A stretch of 64,000 nucleotides of DNA, taken from contig CAVSKL010000001.1 in assembly GCA_963728475.1 (NCBI GenBank), positions 248,001 to 312,000 of the forward strand, written 5' to 3'. The notes below the pieces were generated by a model, which made no database searches, had not been told where the DNA came from, and was given only the letters and a program-made list of their open reading frames with translations. Shown here piece by piece: positions 53,251 to 62,687 of this stretch; position 1 is the first letter of the stretch; every line of letters starts with the position of its first letter. The position numbers and the translations under genes were made by a program. The stretch comes from CAVSKL01 sp963728475 [NCBI: Candidatus Eiseniibacteriota bacterium]. GTDB lineage: Bacteria > Eisenbacteria > RBG-16-71-46 > JABDJR01.

Positions 53251-54705
53251 ATGTCCGAGTTTCGCCCCGGTCTCCCCGCTCAGCAGGTCGATCTCGAACT
53301 CCGCGCCGCCGTCCGCGACTACCGCGGATCGGAGCGGCGCGTGGTGCTCTGGTTCTCCGATCTGCACCGGCGCCGCTTGTTCCGTAAGCTGGGATTTTCG
53401 TCCATCCAGCTCTATGCCGCCGGCCGGCTCGGGTTCTCCGAGGCGACCACCGCGCAGTTCCTGCGGCTCTGCCGGGCCCTGGAAGGGTTGCCGGAGCTGC
53501 AGCGGTCGGTGGCTTGCGGGGCGGTGCCCTGGACCAAGGCGCGGGCGGTGGCGACGGTGGCCACGCCGGAGACCGAGCGCCGGTGGGTGGAGAAGGCGCG
53601 CACGGTCTCGCGGCGCGAGCTGGAGCGGGAGGTCCGGGAGACGCGCGGCCGGGCCCGGGCGCGGCGGCGGCGCAATCCCGCGCAGGGGTCACTGTTGGCG
53701 GCGGCCGGCGGATCCCCCCGGGCCGGCGGCGGCGCGGGAGGCCGGACCGGCGAGGCGGCCAGGGGCGCGATCGGGAACGGTGCGTCCGGGAACCCGGCGT
53801 TCGACTCGGCGGTCTCGCCGCACGAGACGCTCGACGTCCCGGTTTCGATCTCGCTTCGGTTCCCACCGGAGCTCTACGCCCGATACGAGGCGCTCGTGGA
53901 GAAGCTTCGCAAGCGCGGCCGCCGCGCGAGCCGCGAGGAGATGATCGTGGCTGCCCTGGAAGTTCTGGCCGCCGAGGAGAGCCCCCGGCCGGCGCGCGCT
54001 TCTCGCGCTGAAGGCCCGAAGGCGGCCGCCGGCCGGCCCGGCGCCGGTCCGAGTGCGGAGTTGGATGCCGCTTCCGCCGCGGCATCCGAAGGGCCACGCG
54101 GGACGACCGGTCAGGCTGCCGGCGCCGGCGTGGGGCCGGAGCCGGACACCCGGGGAGCGTCCACCGCGGCAGCGCGAGACCCGGGTTCGGGGCCGGGGGA
54201 ACGGACCTCCACGGACCGGACCTCCGGGCCAGAGCCGGATACCCGGGTAGCGTCCACCGCGGCAGCGCGAGACCCGGGTTCGCGATCGGCCGGGCGGCAC
54301 CCCGTCTACCAGGTCGTGGTGCGGCAGTGTCCCGATTGCGGGCGCGGCCGCGTGGTGGCCGGGCGCGAGGACCGGCCCTTGAGCCCGGCCCGGATGGAGG
54401 CGGTGCTTTGCGATGCGCGGGTGCACCGCTCCGGCCAGCGGAACCGCGCGGTGATCCCGCCCGCGCTGCGCCGCCGGGTGCTGGAACGGGACGGCCATCG
54501 TTGCCGGGTGCCCGGTTGCGGGAGCGCGCGCTTCCTGGAAGTGCACCACCTCATCCCGCGCGAGTCGGGCGGGAAGAACGTTGCGGAGAACCTGGTCACG
54601 CTCTGCTCCGGTTGCCACGCCACCCTCCACGAGAAGGGCGCCCGACGGACGCGGGCGCTGCTGGGAGCGCCGCGCGAGCCTCGCGAGCTCACCCCGGCGT
54701 CGTAG
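53251..54705 (+). CDS. HNH-nuclease-like protein, DUF222/13E12-like (copy 2)
   Basis: A 484-residue paralogue of the gene at 13919-15451. The N-terminal helical block aligns closely (GFSEATTAQFLRLCRALEGL). A ribbon-helix-helix-like segment follows (VPVSISLRFPPELYARYEAL ... SREEMIVAALEVL). The C-terminus has a CxxC pair (CPDCG) and an HNH finger (about 408-455: HRCRVPGC, HHLIPRESGG, LCSGCHATLH). The linker (about 245-350) contains two copies of an EPDTRxxSTAAARDPGS repeat, each encoded by near-identical DNA, so the coding sequence itself shows tandem expansion. The ATG follows GGGAGGTG. Like its paralogue it lies in a long non-coding repeat field. Nuclease activity is inferred from the HNH motif only. 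Confidence 0.86.
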   Translation: MSEFRPGLPAQQVDLELRAAVRDYRGSERRVVLWFSDLHRRRLFRKLGFSSIQLYAAGRLGFSEATTAQFLRLCRALEGLPELQRSVACGAVPWTKARAVATVATPETERRWVEKARTVSRRELEREVRETRGRARARRRRNPAQGSLLAAAGGSPRAGGGAGGRTGEAARGAIGNGASGNPAFDSAVSPHETLDVPVSISLRFPPELYARYEALVEKLRKRGRRASREEMIVAALEVLAAEESPRPARASRAEGPKAAAGRPGAGPSAELDAASAAASEGPRGTTGQAAGAGVGPEPDTRGASTAAARDPGSGPGERTSTDRTSGPEPDTRVASTAAARDPGSRSAGRHPVYQVVVRQCPDCGRGRVVAGREDRPLSPARMEAVLCDARVHRSGQRNRAVIPPALRRRVLERDGHRCRVPGCGSARFLEVHHLIPRESGGKNVAENLVTLCSGCHATLHEKGARRTRALLGAPREPRELTPAS

Positions 54706-54972
54706 AGGGACCGGGGCCGCCTATCCCCGGGCCGGGATGCGCCGGCACCGGCGGGCGCGCGAACCGGGGCGCCGCAAATGGGCTGCTGCGTGGGCAACGG
54801 AAGGGCGGACGGCGACCAAACCGAGCCGTCACCGGCCACGGGGGTACCGAGCCGCTCCCGAATTGGGCCGGCATCGGCCGTGGACGCCGAGCCGCGACCG
54901 GGACGGCGCGATCAGGTCCGGGAAGCCGACGCGGCTTCCCACCGAAGCCGCCGCTACCCAAACGCCGGATTT
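54706..54972. other. Intergenic region before the response regulator operon
   Basis: Non-coding, GC-rich, with short recurring CCGAGCCG and GACGGCG words but no clear array. It ends in the operator-like direct repeat at 54973. The whole gap to the regulator start is 355 bp. Confidence 0.4.
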
Positions 54973-55002
54973 CTACCAAACCTCTACCACAACTTTCGGG
55001 TA
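54973..55002 (+). promoter_or_regulatory. Operator-like 11-bp direct repeat upstream of the response regulator
   Basis: CTACCA occurs at 54973-54978 and 54984-54989, exactly 11 bp apart, followed 8 bp later by GGGTA (54998-55002) within a likely -10 region (GGGTAGATTATG). Direct repeats with an 11-bp period are the usual binding pattern of OmpR/PhoB-type regulators. The same arrangement is found upstream of the lipoprotein gene at 57897. Confidence 0.6.
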
Positions 55003-55060
55003 GATTATGCGCCGAGAAGTAGAAGTGCCCTTCACTGCGGCCCGACGAGGCCTCGGCATC

Positions 55061-55743
<683 letters not shown>

Positions 55744-55747
<4 letters not shown>

Positions 55748-57516
55748 CGCGATTTCGTCCCCGAAGCCTGTTCTGGACGTTCGCGGGCGCGTTCCTGTTC
55801 GTGCTGCTCCTGGCCACCGTACTCCAGGGCCTGGTGGTGGTTGCGGTGGTCGGTCCTCTCGCCTCGCGCTGGGTGGACGACCGCGCCCGGCTCCTGGCCC
55901 GCGAGACCGCGAGCGCGCTGGCCGCCTTCGATCCCACCGACGACGAGGCCATCCACCGCGTTCTGGACGAGCGGCGCCGGGAATCCGCGGGCGTCATGCT
56001 TCTGGTCCGTGACCCCGACAGCATGCTGATCGGCGACCGCCGGCTGCGCTTCCTGGATCCCGCGCGGCTGCAGAAGCTCACCGGCGCGGTGAGCATCCGG
56101 CCGCCGGCCCGGCCCGAGGGGCCGCGCCCCTTCTTTCCGGACGAGCGGAGCGGCCGGCCCGACGAACCGGACCGGAACGGCGGAGGGTCACCGGGCGCCG
56201 GCGGCGGGAACCTCGGGCACCGCGGCGATGATGCGCCCCCCGCCGGCCCCGATCGCCCCGGCAGTCCGTCCGGCCTCGAAAGCCCGGGCCGCGAGAGCGG
56301 ACGCGGGTTTCCGGGTCCGCCCGGCGAGCCGTTCCCGCCCGGCAAGACAAGTCCGTCCGGCAAGGCGGGGCCGTCCGGCGAGCCGTTCCCACCCGGCGGG
56401 CCGTTTCCGCCCCGCTTCGGCGGGGACCCGGGTCCAGAACCGGGCGAGCGCGCGCGCCCCGGCGGGCTCGGCAACGAACGGCTCCGGGTGGCCGCGCGCC
56501 AGCCTATCCACTACGACAACGGGGCCTCGGCCGAGGTGTTGGCGCTGGTGCCCCGCCCCCGTTTCGGCTTCTGGCCGGGCGGCCCGCTCCCGCTTCTCCT
56601 CTTCGCCCCCCTCGCGGTCATCCTGGCCGGCGGGGCGGGGCTGGTGATGGCCCGCTCCACCGTCCGTCGACTGCGCGCGCTCGAGACCCAGGCCGCCCGG
56701 GTGAGCCGCGGCGAGCTGGATGCGCGGGTGGCCGACACCGGCGCCGACGAGATCGGGAGGGTGGGCGAGCGCATGAACGCGATGACCTCGGCCCTGGGCG
56801 CGGCCCGGACCGAGGTCGAGGAGAGCGTCCGCCAGCGCCGGCGGCTCCTGGCCGACATCTCGCACGAGCTGGGCACACCGCTCACATCGATCGGCGGGTA
56901 CGCGCAGACGCTCCTCGACCCCGACGTCCACGTGAGCGACGCCGAGCGCGCCGCCTTCCTCCGCGACATCCTCGACGAATCGGTCCGCATGGACGCGCTC
57001 ATCCAGGACCTGTTCGAACTCACCCGGATCGAGGGGGGCCGGGCAGAACTCCATCGCGAGCGGCTCGACTGGGCCTCGCTGGCCCGGAACACGGTGGAGC
57101 GGTTCCGCAAGCGGTTCGGCGAGGCGGGCCTGAACCTCCGCTGGGACAGCGCCGGCATCGAGGCCTGGGTAGAGGCGGACGGCCGCCGCCTGGAACAGGC
57201 GCTCGACAACCTGCTGGTGAACGCGCTCCGGTACGTTCCCGCGGGGGGGACGGTGTCGGTGTCGCTCACCCGGCTGGAAGGCGACCCGGGCCCGAGGCTC
57301 CGCCTTACCGTGGCCGACGACGGCCCCGGAATTCCTCCCGGCGACCTCCCCCACGTGTTCAACCGCTTCTACCGCGCCGACCCGGCCCGGGGGACGCCGG
57401 GGACCGGTCTGGGCCTGGCCATCGCGCAGGAGATCGTGCTTCGGCACGGGGGCTCGGTGCGGGCGGCAAACCGCGAGCCGCGCGGGTTGGCCATCCATCT
57501 CGAACTGCCGGCCTGA
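55744..57516 (+). CDS. Sensor histidine kinase with Pro/Gly-rich periplasmic insert
   Basis: A 590-residue membrane kinase, partner of the preceding regulator. Order: transmembrane helix 1 (about 10-36), periplasmic sensor region (about 37-275) with a long Pro/Gly-rich stretch (about 120-245, e.g. GEPFPPGGPFPPRFGG), transmembrane helix 2 (LLLFAPLAVILAGGAGLVMA), HAMP (about 300-350), dimerisation helix with His374 (DISHELGTPLTSIGGYAQ) and the ATPase domain (N box NLLVNALRYVP, G1 DDGPGIP, F box FNRFYRA, G2 GTGLGLA). The start is a GTG overlapping the regulator stop. The insert is much longer than usual and low in complexity, so the true sensing fold may be only its flanks. Confidence 0.93.
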
Positions 57517-57553
57517 CCCGAGGCGGGGGTGGGGGTCGCGGTGCCCATCACGG

Positions 57554-57720
57554 GTGATTCCCGCCGGGACCGGCCATAGTGATTCCCGCCGGGGCCGCCC
57601 CGGGTGATTCCCGCTGGGACCGGCCTTAGTGATTCCCGCCGGGGCCGGCCAGGGTGATTCCCGCCGGGACCGGCCCGGGTGATTCCCGCCGGGGCTGCCC
57701 CGGGTGAATCCCGCCAGGAC
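57554..57720. repeat. 25-bp tandem repeat array, six to seven copies
   Basis: Six full copies and one partial copy of a 25-bp unit starting GTGATTCCCGCCGGGACCGG; the last bases vary between CCATA, CCCGG, CTTA and CCAGG. The unit contains the palindrome CCCGCCGGG or CCCGCTGGG. It starts 38 bp after the kinase stop. There are no spacers of different sequence, so this is not a CRISPR array. Confidence 0.92.
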
Positions 57721-57773
57721 CTCCGCGCCACCATCCAAGCCCGGCGCGGCGCGCCTCATCCAATCTCCAACCG

Positions 57774-57803
57774 TTGCCACATCTCTGCCAAGACCGCCGG
57801 GTA
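57774..57803 (+). promoter_or_regulatory. Operator-like 11-bp direct repeat upstream of the CpxP-like lipoprotein
   Basis: TTGCCA (57774-57779) and CTGCCA (57785-57790) are 11 bp apart and are followed 8 bp later by GGGTA (57799-57803). Half-site spacing and the distance to GGGTA are identical to the element at 54973-55002 before the response regulator. It lies about 95 bp before the lipoprotein start. A related TCTCCA stands 10 bp further upstream. Confidence 0.58.
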
Positions 57804-57896
57804 CCTTGCTGATGAGAGGTCCGAAGGCGGGCGCCGGCCGGACCGACCATCAGGGGCCGATTCCCCGACCCGGCCCCCCTGCGAAAGGAGAAGGAA

Positions 57897-59135
57897 GTGA
57901 TTCAACGAAACCGGTTCTTCACCCGCGGACCGGCCCCGGCCGCCGCGCTGGCTCTGGGTGGAACGCTCGCGGTGGTCGCGCTCCTGGCCGGCTGCGGCTC
58001 CGGCCGCACCCCCGGGGCCTCGTCCCTGGTGGCACCGGCGGCCTCGGCGGCGTCCGGCACCACCGGCGGGTCGAGCTCGGATCTGGGCCTCACCCTCGAC
58101 GACCTCACCACGCGACTCAACCTCACCGCCGAACAGGTGCCGCTCATGGAGGCGGCGCTAGCCCGGCTGGACAGCACCTTGGCCGCGCATCCGCGCCGCG
58201 AGGGCGGCGGACCCGGCGGGCCGGGAGCGGGCGGACCCGGCGGGCCCGGAGCGGGCCCGGGAGGACCCGGCGGGCCGGGAGCGGGATCGCGCGGCGACGG
58301 TGGACCGGGCGCGGGACCGGGAGGACCCGGCGGGCCGGGAGCGGGCGGACCCGGCCCGGACTCGTCGGGCCACGGCGGCCCCGGAAATGCCGGCGGCGGT
58401 CCGATCCTGGGCTTCGTGACGGAGTGCTCGGGTTTTCTCGACACCGACCGGTTCGTCACCCTGGTGGATTACCTGGTCCAGCTCCATGACGCCGCCATGC
58501 CGGCACGCCAAACGCAGTCCGGCGACCGTCCGCCGATGGGGCAGGACGGCCGACTGGTGCGCCGGCTCGCGCAGGAGGCGCAGCTCGACTCCGCCACCGT
58601 GAGTTCCCTCCTGGACGCGTTCGCCGCGGCCGGGGGGACGTTCCATCGCGTGGAGAGGGCCTATCACGACGGCAGCCTCACCGCCGAGGCGCTCCGGGAC
58701 AGCACCGGCGCCGCCCGTCAGGCGCTCCTGAGCCGCGCGCAATCGATCCTGAGCGCGGACGCCTACCAGAAACTCCTCGAGCTGTCGGCGCAGGAGCGGC
58801 AGCAGGTCGCCGACCGCGCGCTGGCGCGCCTGGGCCAGGCGGACATCGACACCCGGCGGGTGGACGGCCTGGCCGCGATCCTGGGCCTGGACGGCGCCGC
58901 CAAGGCCTCGGTGGCCTCGGCCCTGGACTCGGGCCGTCCGCAGATGCAGGCGCTCTTCCAGTCCATCAAGGACGGCGGGGTGGCGTTCGAGAGCGCGGTG
59001 TACCAGGCCGCGCAGATCGACGCCTCGGTCCGGGCGGCGGTGCGCGCGCTCCTCACCTCGGACCAGGCCCAGCGCCTGGACGCCATCGAGAAGCTGGCCC
59101 CCCCCCGCGGCGCGCGGGTGCCGTTCTACCTCTAG
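57897..59135 (+). CDS. Spy/CpxP-like lipoprotein with Gly/Pro collagen-like insert
   Basis: A 412-residue lipoprotein: signal peptide with lipobox ALLAGC (Cys33). LTxxQ-like segments, the hallmark of Spy/CpxP-type periplasmic chaperones, occur at LNLTAEQVPLMEAALARLD (about 70) and LLTSDQAQRLDAIEKL near the C-terminus. A Gly/Pro-rich collagen-like stretch (about 101-165, GGPGGPGAG repeats) splits the protein, and the rest is helical. The start is a GTG after GGAGAAGGAA. It lies behind a Cpx-like two-component pair and carries the same operator-like element, so it may sense or buffer envelope stress and feed back on the kinase. This is inference from context and motif only. Confidence 0.78.
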   Translation: MIQRNRFFTRGPAPAAALALGGTLAVVALLAGCGSGRTPGASSLVAPAASAASGTTGGSSSDLGLTLDDLTTRLNLTAEQVPLMEAALARLDSTLAAHPRREGGGPGGPGAGGPGGPGAGPGGPGGPGAGSRGDGGPGAGPGGPGGPGAGGPGPDSSGHGGPGNAGGGPILGFVTECSGFLDTDRFVTLVDYLVQLHDAAMPARQTQSGDRPPMGQDGRLVRRLAQEAQLDSATVSSLLDAFAAAGGTFHRVERAYHDGSLTAEALRDSTGAARQALLSRAQSILSADAYQKLLELSAQERQQVADRALARLGQADIDTRRVDGLAAILGLDGAAKASVASALDSGRPQMQALFQSIKDGGVAFESAVYQAAQIDASVRAAVRALLTSDQAQRLDAIEKLAPPRGARVPFYL

Positions 59136-59274
59136 CAAAGCGCCCCACGGCCGCGGACGCAGCGCGCGCCCCGCGGCCACCGGGTGCGGTTGGATTTCCA
59201 GACGCCGAGCCGGTCCCGGTCCCGCGACCGGGACCGGTGGCTTCCCCCCGGGCCGCTCTCCGGGGGGCGGCGCG
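59136..59274. other. Start of the gap after the CpxP-like gene
   Basis: GC-rich, with the short inverted words CCGGTCCCGGTCCCGCGACC and GGGACCGG near 59210-59240 but no U-tract. It passes directly into the 68-bp array; the whole gap to the next gene is 438 bp. Confidence 0.35.
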
Positions 59275-59490
59275 GCGCCCGGCCGGACCCCCCACTCAGC
59301 CAGGCTCCCCCCCTCACCGGACCCCCCGCCAAGCCAAGCGCCCCGCCCGGCCGGGCTCCCCACTCAGCCAGGCTCCCCCCCTCACCGGATTCGCCGCCAG
59401 GCCAGGCGCGGCGCCCGGCCGGACCCCCCACTCAGCCAGGCTCCCCCCCTCACCGGACCCCCCGCCAGGCCAAGCGCCCCGCCCGGCCGG
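59275..59490. repeat. 68-bp tandem repeat, three copies
   Basis: Three copies of a 68-bp unit marked by CACTCAGCCAGGCTCCCCCC (markers at 59293, 59361 and 59429), the second with GGGCTCCC in place of GGACCCCCC. It lies between the lipoprotein and phosphoesterase genes. After it, CGATACACTGG near 59500 may be the -10 region of the phosphoesterase gene. Confidence 0.9.
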
Positions 59491-59573
59491 CCGCATGCGA
59501 TACACTGGAGGCCGCACCATGATCGGGCCGCGCGGGTTCGCCCCGGACCGCGCGCCCCAAGGAGGCCGCCCCC

Positions 59574-60497
59574 ATGCCGCGCATCCCCCTGTCCTGCATC
59601 GTGCTCGTCGCGTTTCTCGCCGCCCTCCCGCTCCCCGCGCCCCGCGCCGAGGCAGCGGACGGGGTTCCCGCCCTCGACCACGTGATCGTGGTCGTCATGG
59701 AAAACCACTCCTACGACGAGGTGAGGAGCCAGCCCTACACCTTGAGCCTCGTCCAGAACGGGACGTCGTTCTCGGACTCGCACGGCGTCACCCATCCCTC
59801 CCAGCCCAACTATCTCGCCATCTGGTCGGGGTCCACCCAGGGGATCACCGGCGACACCTGCCCGGCGCCGGGGCAGCCGTTCTCGGGAGAGAACCTCGGG
59901 CACGCCTGCGAGGCGGCCGGGCTCACCTGGAAGGCCTACTCCGAGGACCTTCCCGCGGTGGGTTCCACGGTTTGCACCGCGAACTCGAGCCTCTACACCC
60001 GGAAGCACGATCCGTGGACGGACTTCGACAACCTCACCCACACCAACGAGGTCCCGTTCTCGCAGCTCGCCTACGACGAGGCGGCCGGCACCCTGCCCAA
60101 CCTGGCCTTCGTAATCCCCAACAACTGCGACAATTCCCACAACTCGGGCTGCACGGTGGGCGAGGCCGACACCTGGCTCTCCAACCACGTTCCGGCGATG
60201 CTGGAGGCGGTGGGGACCCGGGGGATGGTGGTCCTCACCTGGGACGAGGACGACTTCACCGTCGCCAACCACATTCTCACCGTGTTCCGGGGGCCTCTGG
60301 TGAGGGGAAACACCAACGTCTCCCCCCACCATCTCACCCACTACACGGTGCTGAGGACGCTCTGCGACGTGCTGGGGCTCCAGCCGTTCGGAGCCGCCGC
60401 CGCCGAGTCCTCGATGACGGACATCTGGCGCGACACGAGCGGCGTGCCGGTGCGGCCCACCAGCTGGGGCCGGATCAAGGCGCTCTACCACGAGTAG
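59574..60497 (+). CDS. Secreted phosphoesterase (acid phosphatase/phospholipase C-like)
   Basis: A 307-residue exported protein of the phosphoesterase family (PF04185-like). The signal peptide is MPRIPLSCIVLVAFLAALPL followed by PAPRAEA. The family signature VIVVVMENHSYDEV starts about residue 40, followed by the catalytic-site segments SHGVTHPSQPNYLAIWSG and VLTWDEDDF, and a metal-binding His pair in VSPHHLTHYTVLRTLCDVLG. Such enzymes hydrolyse phosphate esters outside the cytoplasm; the natural substrate is unknown. The ATG follows AAGGAGGCCGCCCCC. Confidence 0.9.
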   Translation: MPRIPLSCIVLVAFLAALPLPAPRAEAADGVPALDHVIVVVMENHSYDEVRSQPYTLSLVQNGTSFSDSHGVTHPSQPNYLAIWSGSTQGITGDTCPAPGQPFSGENLGHACEAAGLTWKAYSEDLPAVGSTVCTANSSLYTRKHDPWTDFDNLTHTNEVPFSQLAYDEAAGTLPNLAFVIPNNCDNSHNSGCTVGEADTWLSNHVPAMLEAVGTRGMVVLTWDEDDFTVANHILTVFRGPLVRGNTNVSPHHLTHYTVLRTLCDVLGLQPFGAAAAESSMTDIWRDTSGVPVRPTSWGRIKALYHE

Positions 60498-60551
60498 CTC
60501 CGCGCGTCCGGCCCGAGGCTCCGCCGCCGGCGCCCGCCGGGCCCGGGTCCG

Positions 60552-61529
60552 CTACTTCCCGCCGTCCACTCCGTCCAGGAAGCTCCGGAGCGCGGCCAGG
60601 TACTGCGCCGGATTCTCATCCATGCCGCAATGGGAAAGGCCGGGGAGAACCACCCGCTTCGACCCCGGCACCAGGCTCTGGTAGTAGGCGGCGGTGGCCG
60701 GACGGGCCTCGTCGTACTCGCCGACCAGGAAGAGAACCGGGAGGTGGAGCTTGCCCAGATCCGGGGTCCGGTCGTAGTTCCGGAGCGTCCCGGTGACGGT
60801 GAACTCGCTGGGGCCTTCCATGTAGCCGTAGACGAACTCGCCCATCCGGGCGAGGGTGCTGTCCATGTCCGCAGGCCAGGGGTCGGCCCGGCACACGTAG
60901 CGTCCGTAGTACTGCATCATCGCGCCCTGGTACTCGTGGGAGTCGTAGGTCCCGGCCGCGTCGTTCCTCCGGATGATCTCCTGGGTGCTGTCGGGGAGGG
61001 TGGCCAGCAGCGTCTCGGCGTCGGCCTCCCACCTCGGGATGCTGAGGGCAGGCCCGGCCAGGACCGCGCACCGTACCCCCTGGGCGCCGCCCAGGAGGTA
61101 CTCGGCGGCGAGGATCGTTCCCCAGGAATGCCCGTAAAGGTCCACGTCGTCCAGCCCGAGGTCCTTCCGCACCTCCCCGAGCCGGTTCACGAAGGCCTGG
61201 ACGGTGTAGAGCGAGGTGTCCCGGGGGGCGTCGGAGCGGCCGCATCCGAGCTGGTCGTAGAAGATGACCGGCCGGTCGTCGCCCAGCCCGGAAATCGCGT
61301 CCAGGTAGTAGCTGGGGTACCCCGGCCCCCCGTGGAGAACCAGGAGAGGGGTTCCCTTCCCCGTTCCCGTGATCTTGTACCAGACCTTACCGCCGGTAAC
61401 CTGGAGATAGCCCTCTCCGGGTTGAAGCGGCTTGGCGGCGGCGTGGTCGGTCCCGGTGGCGCAGGCGGCACAGGCGGCGAGCAAGGCGAAGAGGGACATC
61501 GCGAACATCAGTCGGCGGAACGGAAGCAT
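60552..61529 (-). CDS. Lipoprotein proline-iminopeptidase-like alpha/beta hydrolase
   Basis: A 325-residue envelope hydrolase. The lipobox is LLAAC (Cys20). The alpha/beta hydrolase domain has the oxyanion motif LHGGPGYPSYY typical of proline iminopeptidases, YDQLGCGRSD, the nucleophile elbow GHSWG, the acid in LVGEYDEARPAT and the catalytic His in GLSHCGMDE. The start MLPFRRLMFA follows AAGGAG; a longer frame upstream has no ribosome binding site. Proline iminopeptidases release N-terminal proline from peptides; as a lipoprotein it would do so in the envelope. It converges with the phosphoesterase gene across 54 bp. Confidence 0.88.
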   Translation of the reverse strand: MLPFRRLMFAMSLFALLAACAACATGTDHAAAKPLQPGEGYLQVTGGKVWYKITGTGKGTPLLVLHGGPGYPSYYLDAISGLGDDRPVIFYDQLGCGRSDAPRDTSLYTVQAFVNRLGEVRKDLGLDDVDLYGHSWGTILAAEYLLGGAQGVRCAVLAGPALSIPRWEADAETLLATLPDSTQEIIRRNDAAGTYDSHEYQGAMMQYYGRYVCRADPWPADMDSTLARMGEFVYGYMEGPSEFTVTGTLRNYDRTPDLGKLHLPVLFLVGEYDEARPATAAYYQSLVPGSKRVVLPGLSHCGMDENPAQYLAALRSFLDGVDGGK

Positions 61530-61589
61530 GGGTACTCCTTGTTCTCGGGATGAGACCCGGGTCCGAGGCGCCACCGCGAACGGGGAGGA

Positions 61590-61946
61590 TCAGCCGCTGT
61601 AGAAGAGCACGATCACCCCGTCCGGGGCGCGGCAGCGGCAGTGGGACTCGCCTTCGGCGGTCTCGGTGCGTTGCAGGAGTTCGCCGCCCCGCGCTTCGAA
61701 TCCCTTGACCGCGGCGTCCATGTCCTCGGCGGCCACCGCGAGGGCCCACGGCGCCCCGATGTCCCCCTCGACCAGGGTCATCCGCTGGCCGGTGTTGGGA
61801 TCGCGCAGGGTGGACCACCCCTCCCCCGCGTCGGCATCGAGGAATCCGAACACGTCTTTCCAGAAGTTCACGCTCTCCGCCAGGGACGGGACCCGGACCA
61901 TGAGATCGGTGAATCGGCTCTCGCCCGCTGGGGTGGGAAGGGTCAT
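61590..61946 (-). CDS. VOC (glyoxalase-fold) family protein
   Basis: A 118-residue vicinal oxygen chelate protein: MTLPTPAGESRFTDLMVRVP, a second beta-alpha-beta unit (WALAVAAEDMDAAVKGFEAR) and the C-terminal strand RAPDGVIVLFYSG. No unique reaction can be assigned. The ATG follows GGGGGATTGCACG, a moderate ribosome binding site. It ends 60 bp before the start of the aminopeptidase gene in the same direction and may be co-transcribed with it. Confidence 0.86.
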   Translation of the reverse strand: MTLPTPAGESRFTDLMVRVPSLAESVNFWKDVFGFLDADAGEGWSTLRDPNTGQRMTLVEGDIGAPWALAVAAEDMDAAVKGFEARGGELLQRTETAEGESHCRCRAPDGVIVLFYSG

Positions 61947-62064
61947 CGTGCAATCCCCCGCGACGTTTCGCTGTGTCGCCCGAAGTGATGTCTGCCGCCC
62001 ATGATCGGGGCGGAGGGGCCGAGGCGCAACCGGAAAACCGGTTCCGGGGGGGCCGGCGCGGCAA
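61947..62064. other. Leader of the VOC gene at 61590
   Basis: Non-coding. It includes the ribosome binding site of the gene at 61590-61946 and the less GC-rich stretch GTTTCGCTGTGTCGCCCGAA near 61965-61985. I see no clear promoter. It leads into the 45-bp array. Confidence 0.35.
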
Positions 62065-62276
62065 CCCGGCGCTATCGGGCGGTGGGGTCCGGCCCCACCC
62101 GAAAAGCTACCCGGCGCCATCGGGCAGTGGGGTCCGGCCCCCCCCGAAAAGCTACCCGGCGCTACCGGGCGGCGGGGTCCGGCGCCACCCGAAAAGCTAC
62201 CCGGCGCTATCGGGCGGCGGGGTCCGGCGCCACCCGAAAAGCTACCCGGCGCTATCGGGCGGCGGGGTCCGGCGCC
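62065..62276. repeat. 45-bp tandem repeat array that includes the end of a VOC gene
   Basis: About 4.7 copies of a 45-bp unit; GAAAAGCTAC recurs at 62101, 62146, 62191 and 62236, exactly 45 bp apart. On the minus strand each unit starts GGCGCCGGACCCCGCCGCCC and continues with GATAG. The last codons and stop (APDPAAR and TAG) of the VOC gene at 62252-62620 are one copy of this unit, so the array appears to have grown from the gene end. Copies can form a GCGCC/GGCGC hairpin. Confidence 0.92.
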
Positions 62277-62620
62277 ATGACCCCGAACAGGTTGCCCTCG
62301 GTGTCGGCGCAGCGGGCGACCCATCCCACGCCGGGGATGGCCCTTTTCGGGACCACCACCCGCCCCCCCTCCCGCAGCACGTGCGCGACGGTGTCGTCCA
62401 CCGAGTCCACCCGGATGGTATTGGTCGCGCTTTCGTCCGGGCCGCGGCGGCGGATGAGGCCGCCGTCGATACCCGGCTCCTCCGCGGAACCGGTCCGGAG
62501 GAGGTAATACTCCTCGGGCCCATCCCACTTCTGCGCTTCCCAGCCGAAGATCCGGCTGTAGAAGTGGATGGCCCGCTTGGGGTCCTCGGCCTGGATCTCG
62601 AAGTGAACGACGCGGGGCAT
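62252..62620 (-). CDS. VOC (glyoxalase-fold) family protein
   Basis: A 122-residue vicinal oxygen chelate protein: MPRVVHFEIQAEDPKRAIHF and IFGWEAQKWDGPEEYYLLRT in the first module, then VDDTVAHVLREGGRVVVPKR and ADTEGNLFGVMAPDPAAR in the second. It looks like the CatE/bleomycin-resistance-like branch, activity unknown. The ATG follows AGGAGGACCCGCC. The last eight codons and the stop lie in the first copy of the 45-bp array. A TAGAAT -10 candidate lies about 50 bp upstream. Confidence 0.88.
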   Translation of the reverse strand: MPRVVHFEIQAEDPKRAIHFYSRIFGWEAQKWDGPEEYYLLRTGSAEEPGIDGGLIRRRGPDESATNTIRVDSVDDTVAHVLREGGRVVVPKRAIPGVGWVARCADTEGNLFGVMAPDPAAR

Positions 62621-62661
62621 GGCGGGTCCTCCTGCCTGGGAAGACGGTTCCGACCGAAAGG

Positions 62662-62674
62662 TGACGTCATTCTA
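62662..62674 (-). promoter_or_regulatory. Promoter candidate for the VOC gene at 62252
   Basis: On the minus strand TAGAAT (62669-62674) is a good -10 hexamer in an AT-rich stretch; the -35 region is weak. The 8-bp palindrome TGACGTCA (62662-62669) overlaps its end and lies near the expected transcription start, where an operator could sit. Confidence 0.4.
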
Positions 62675-62687
62675 GTAAATTAAAATC

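Noticed and set aside
57554-57720. CRISPR-like regular 25-bp repeats after the kinase gene
   Set aside because: Copies are contiguous with no unique spacers, and no cas genes are present; it is a plain tandem repeat.
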